This document shows positions 5,830-6,978 of a stretch of DNA of 6,978 bases, piece after piece (the first letter of the stretch is position 1; each line of letters starts with the position of its first letter). The stretch spans positions 1-6,978 of the forward strand of contig DAOUWT010000134.1 of NCBI GenBank assembly GCA_030666985.1. The letters are read 5' to 3'. The notes under the pieces are model-generated. The model ran no database searches. It was not told where the DNA came from and saw only the letters and a program-made list of their open reading frames with translations. This stretch comes from Chloroflexota bacterium. GTDB lineage: Bacteria; Chloroflexota; Anaerolineae; Anaerolineales; UBA11858. A program made the position numbers and the translations under genes.

Positions 5830-6040
5830 CCATGAATGAATTCATGGTCTAAAGGAATGAAACCCATTGAAATGGGTTGTTGTTTTTAGCTCTTGTGGCA
5901 AATTTGTGCAAGAAAAGGCGACATGAATGTCGCGTTACATTATGCGGCCCTGTAAAACGACATTTATGTCGTCCACTGCACATTTTTTACAGATGAGCCT
6001 TATTTTTATGTCAATGCTTCGTAACGCGCTTTAGCGCGTT
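5830..6040. repeat. Array of five tetraloop palindromes with TGAA or TTTA loops
   Basis: Five perfect palindromes follow each other, with unrelated stems but a T-x-x-A loop. They are CCATGAA-TGAA-TTCATGG at 5830-5847, AACCCAT-TGAA-ATGGGTT at 5861-5878, GCGACA-TGAA-TGTCGC at 5918-5933, ACGACA-TTTA-TGTCGT at 5957-5972 and AACGCGC-TTTA-GCGCGTT at 6023-6040. Stems are 6-7 bases, or one longer if the loop's T and A pair. The fourth is nested in a further stem, CTGTAAAA (5950-5957) with TTTTACAG (5985-5992). Together with the inverted repeat at 5773-5825 these occupy most of the 305-base gap between the neuA-like and neuB-fusion genes, which contains no convincing gene on either strand. The loops read TTCA or TAAA on the minus strand. 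Confidence 0.8.
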
Positions 6041-6060
6041 TAGTTTCCTAGACGCCGAAT

Positions 6061-6807
6061 TCATTCTATTTGGAAGCCCAAATCGTCCAGGGTTATTTCT
6101 CCATTTGCCAACAATCTCTCAGCATTTGTCCAGTCGCTAGGGGAGTCAATATCTACCCAATCGCCGGCGTCAATGATGAGAGGAAGAATGTGGTCGCCGG
6201 TCATGGAGTTTTTCTCTAATATTGTGGCAGTCCAGGCTGCGTCTACGTATCCCGTTTGCCAGTAGACGTCTGGGAGGGCTTGGCGGGGCATGTTGTAAGG
6301 CTCATCGAATTCGGTTTGCATGAGGGGCTGCATGATGCCATCTGGGGCGATGCTCCACATTTTATACGGATTTTGGAAGGGCACACAGACGGTGCGGACG
6401 GCGTCAGCTTTGGGGTGTTCCTGCAAACGCAGCACGGCTTGGTCAATGTGCCAAACTCGTCTAAAGGGGGATGTGGGGCGCAGTTGGACGACAATGTCGG
6501 GGCGATACCCCTCGTGTTCGGCCAACCACTCCAGGGCGTGCTGAAAGACGGGCAGGTCGGGGGTGGAATCCTGGGCGTGAACCCCTGGCCGCAGGAAAGG
6601 CACTTCGGCCCCGTGGGAGCGGGATACCTCAGCGATTTCCTCATCGTCGGTGGACACGATCACGCGGGTGATGGTTTGGGAGGCCAGAGCGGCTGCGATA
6701 CTATACGCGATCAGCGAGCGCCCCCCCAGGGGGAGGATGTTCTTGCGGGGGATGCTCTTCGAGCCGCCCCGGGCGGGGATTAGGGCTAGGACTTGGGTGG
6801 ATTTCAT
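6061..6807 (-). CDS. neuA: CMP-N-acetylneuraminate-type synthetase (NeuA-like)
   Basis: This 248-residue cytidylyltransferase activates a nonulosonic acid with CTP to give the CMP-sugar used by transferases. It carries the hallmark IPARGGSKSIPRKN at residues 10-23 for CTP binding, VSTDDEEIA at 51-59, QLRPTSPFR at 108-116, and VDIDSPSDW at 218-226 with probable Mg2+ ligands D219 and D221. Length is normal (about 220-250). I start it at the ATG at 6807-6805, where family similarity begins. An in-frame ATG at 6930 would add 41 residues, but these are encoded by REP-like hairpins and an ATCCGCGT repeat and look unlike protein. There is no clear SD before 6807; TATAAA ends four bases before the ATG, so a leaderless mRNA is conceivable. 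It lies upstream of and in the same direction as the NeuB fusion, a natural pairing. The sugar may be sialic, legionaminic or a related acid. Confidence 0.88.
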   Translation of the reverse strand: MKSTQVLALIPARGGSKSIPRKNILPLGGRSLIAYSIAAALASQTITRVIVSTDDEEIAEVSRSHGAEVPFLRPGVHAQDSTPDLPVFQHALEWLAEHEGYRPDIVVQLRPTSPFRRVWHIDQAVLRLQEHPKADAVRTVCVPFQNPYKMWSIAPDGIMQPLMQTEFDEPYNMPRQALPDVYWQTGYVDAAWTATILEKNSMTGDHILPLIIDAGDWVDIDSPSDWTNAERLLANGEITLDDLGFQIE

Positions 6808-6810
6808 AGG

Positions 6811-6850
6811 ATTTATAGAACGCGGATGATGTGGGTACGCGGATTTTTTT
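6811..6850 (-). repeat. Short degenerate ATCCGCGT repeat ahead of the NeuA-like gene
   Basis: ACGCGGAT occurs twice on the plus strand, at 6820-6827 and 6837-6844, start to start 17 bases. Read on the minus strand the stretch approximates nine-base units (AATCCGCGT, ACCCACATC, ATCCGCGTT, CTATAAATC). It forms the leader immediately upstream of the chosen start codon. It is preceded on the minus strand by a run of A (plus strand T at 6844-6850). Confidence 0.5.
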
Positions 6851-6875
6851 GAATTAATTGTGTAAGGTCTGGTTT

Positions 6876-6933
6876 GTGGTAGTGAACGTGAGTTCGCCCC
6901 ACACCTACAATGGGCACTCTCGTGTCCCACTAC
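6876..6933 (-). repeat. Pair of GTAG-headed REP-like hairpins
   Basis: On the minus strand two copies of GTAG (plus-strand CTAC at 6930-6933 and 6905-6908) each stand just before a hairpin. The first is TGGGACAC-GAGA-GTGCCCA (plus 6911-6929), a seven-pair stem with one bulged base. The second spans plus 6876-6902: GTGG, a small internal loop, GTGAAC, loop GTGA, GTTCGC, CCAC. A GTAG-type tetranucleotide followed by an imperfect hairpin is the layout of REP sequences mobilised by REP-associated tyrosine transposases. No transposase is in the window, so the assignment rests on layout alone. Confidence 0.5.
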
Positions 6934-6978
6934 GAACCCATCAAATTACAATTGACGCCCCACTAGTTCATTCGTTAG

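Noticed and set aside
5861..5887. Rho-independent terminator on the plus strand (AACCCAT hairpin followed by TTGTTGTTTTT)
   Set aside because: The shape fits, but no plus-strand gene precedes it and it belongs to a series of similar hairpins without T-runs; on the minus strand no T-run follows.
5773..6040. CRISPR array
   Set aside because: The units are different palindromes at irregular spacing, with no constant repeat of 24-40 bases, no uniform spacers and no cas genes.
6256..6783. A 175-codon open frame on the plus strand
   Set aside because: It is antisense to the well-supported NeuA-like gene, has no recognisable motifs, and its glycine- and aspartate-rich composition mirrors the complementary codons.
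6808..6930. A 41-residue N-terminal extension of the NeuA-like protein
   Set aside because: It is encoded by the REP-like hairpins and the ATCCGCGT repeat and has no resemblance to the family; similarity begins at MKSTQVLALIPARGG (start 6807).

Overview
The window is a stretch of a surface-glycan (nonulosonic or sialic-acid-type sugar) biosynthesis cluster. Every gene I can support is on the minus strand. GC content looks close to one half, start regions often carry GGAG-type ribosome binding sites, and the gaps hold short-period degenerate repeats and palindromes such as GACCTCGGAGGTC. From memory, this intergenic texture is common in Chloroflexota (Anaerolineae) genomes. The taxon is an inference from style only, with low to moderate confidence; no marker gene is present.

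Layout in the direction of transcription, right to left: (1) REP-like hairpins and a small ATCCGCGT repeat; (2) a CMP-sugar synthetase (NeuA-like), 6807-6061; (3) a 305-base gap (5756-6060) packed with palindromes, most with a four-base TGAA or TTTA loop; (4) a NeuB-type synthase fused to a C-terminal sugar isomerase/endonuclease-IV-like TIM barrel, 5755-3854; (5) an 84-base heptad repeat; (6) a 529-residue protein resembling the capsule polysaccharide (KpsS/LipB-like) family, 3783-2194, overlapping by 4 bases (7) a family 2 glycosyltransferase, 2197-1250; (8) a minimal nucleotidyltransferase (MNT), 1218-898, overlapping (9) a 28-codon remnant of what looks like its HEPN partner, 917-831; (10) a second CMP-sugar synthetase-like gene, 801-97, bracketed by 24/25-base inverted repeats; (11) the first 17 codons of a probable D-2-hydroxyacid dehydrogenase leaving the left edge.

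How the genes may work together: the NeuB domain would condense PEP with a hexosamine-type sugar to make a nonulosonic acid, and the C-terminal barrel may supply or modify the sugar (inference). NeuA would activate the acid with CTP, and the two transferase-like proteins would build or export the glycan. The second cytidylyltransferase and the dehydrogenase suggest a second activated acidic sugar or a variant branch.

The points most worth a second look are the NeuB-TIM-barrel fusion, the array of palindromes with one loop rule but unrelated stems, the MNT gene whose HEPN partner breaks off near a short-period repeat, and the fact that three reading frames end inside such repeats.
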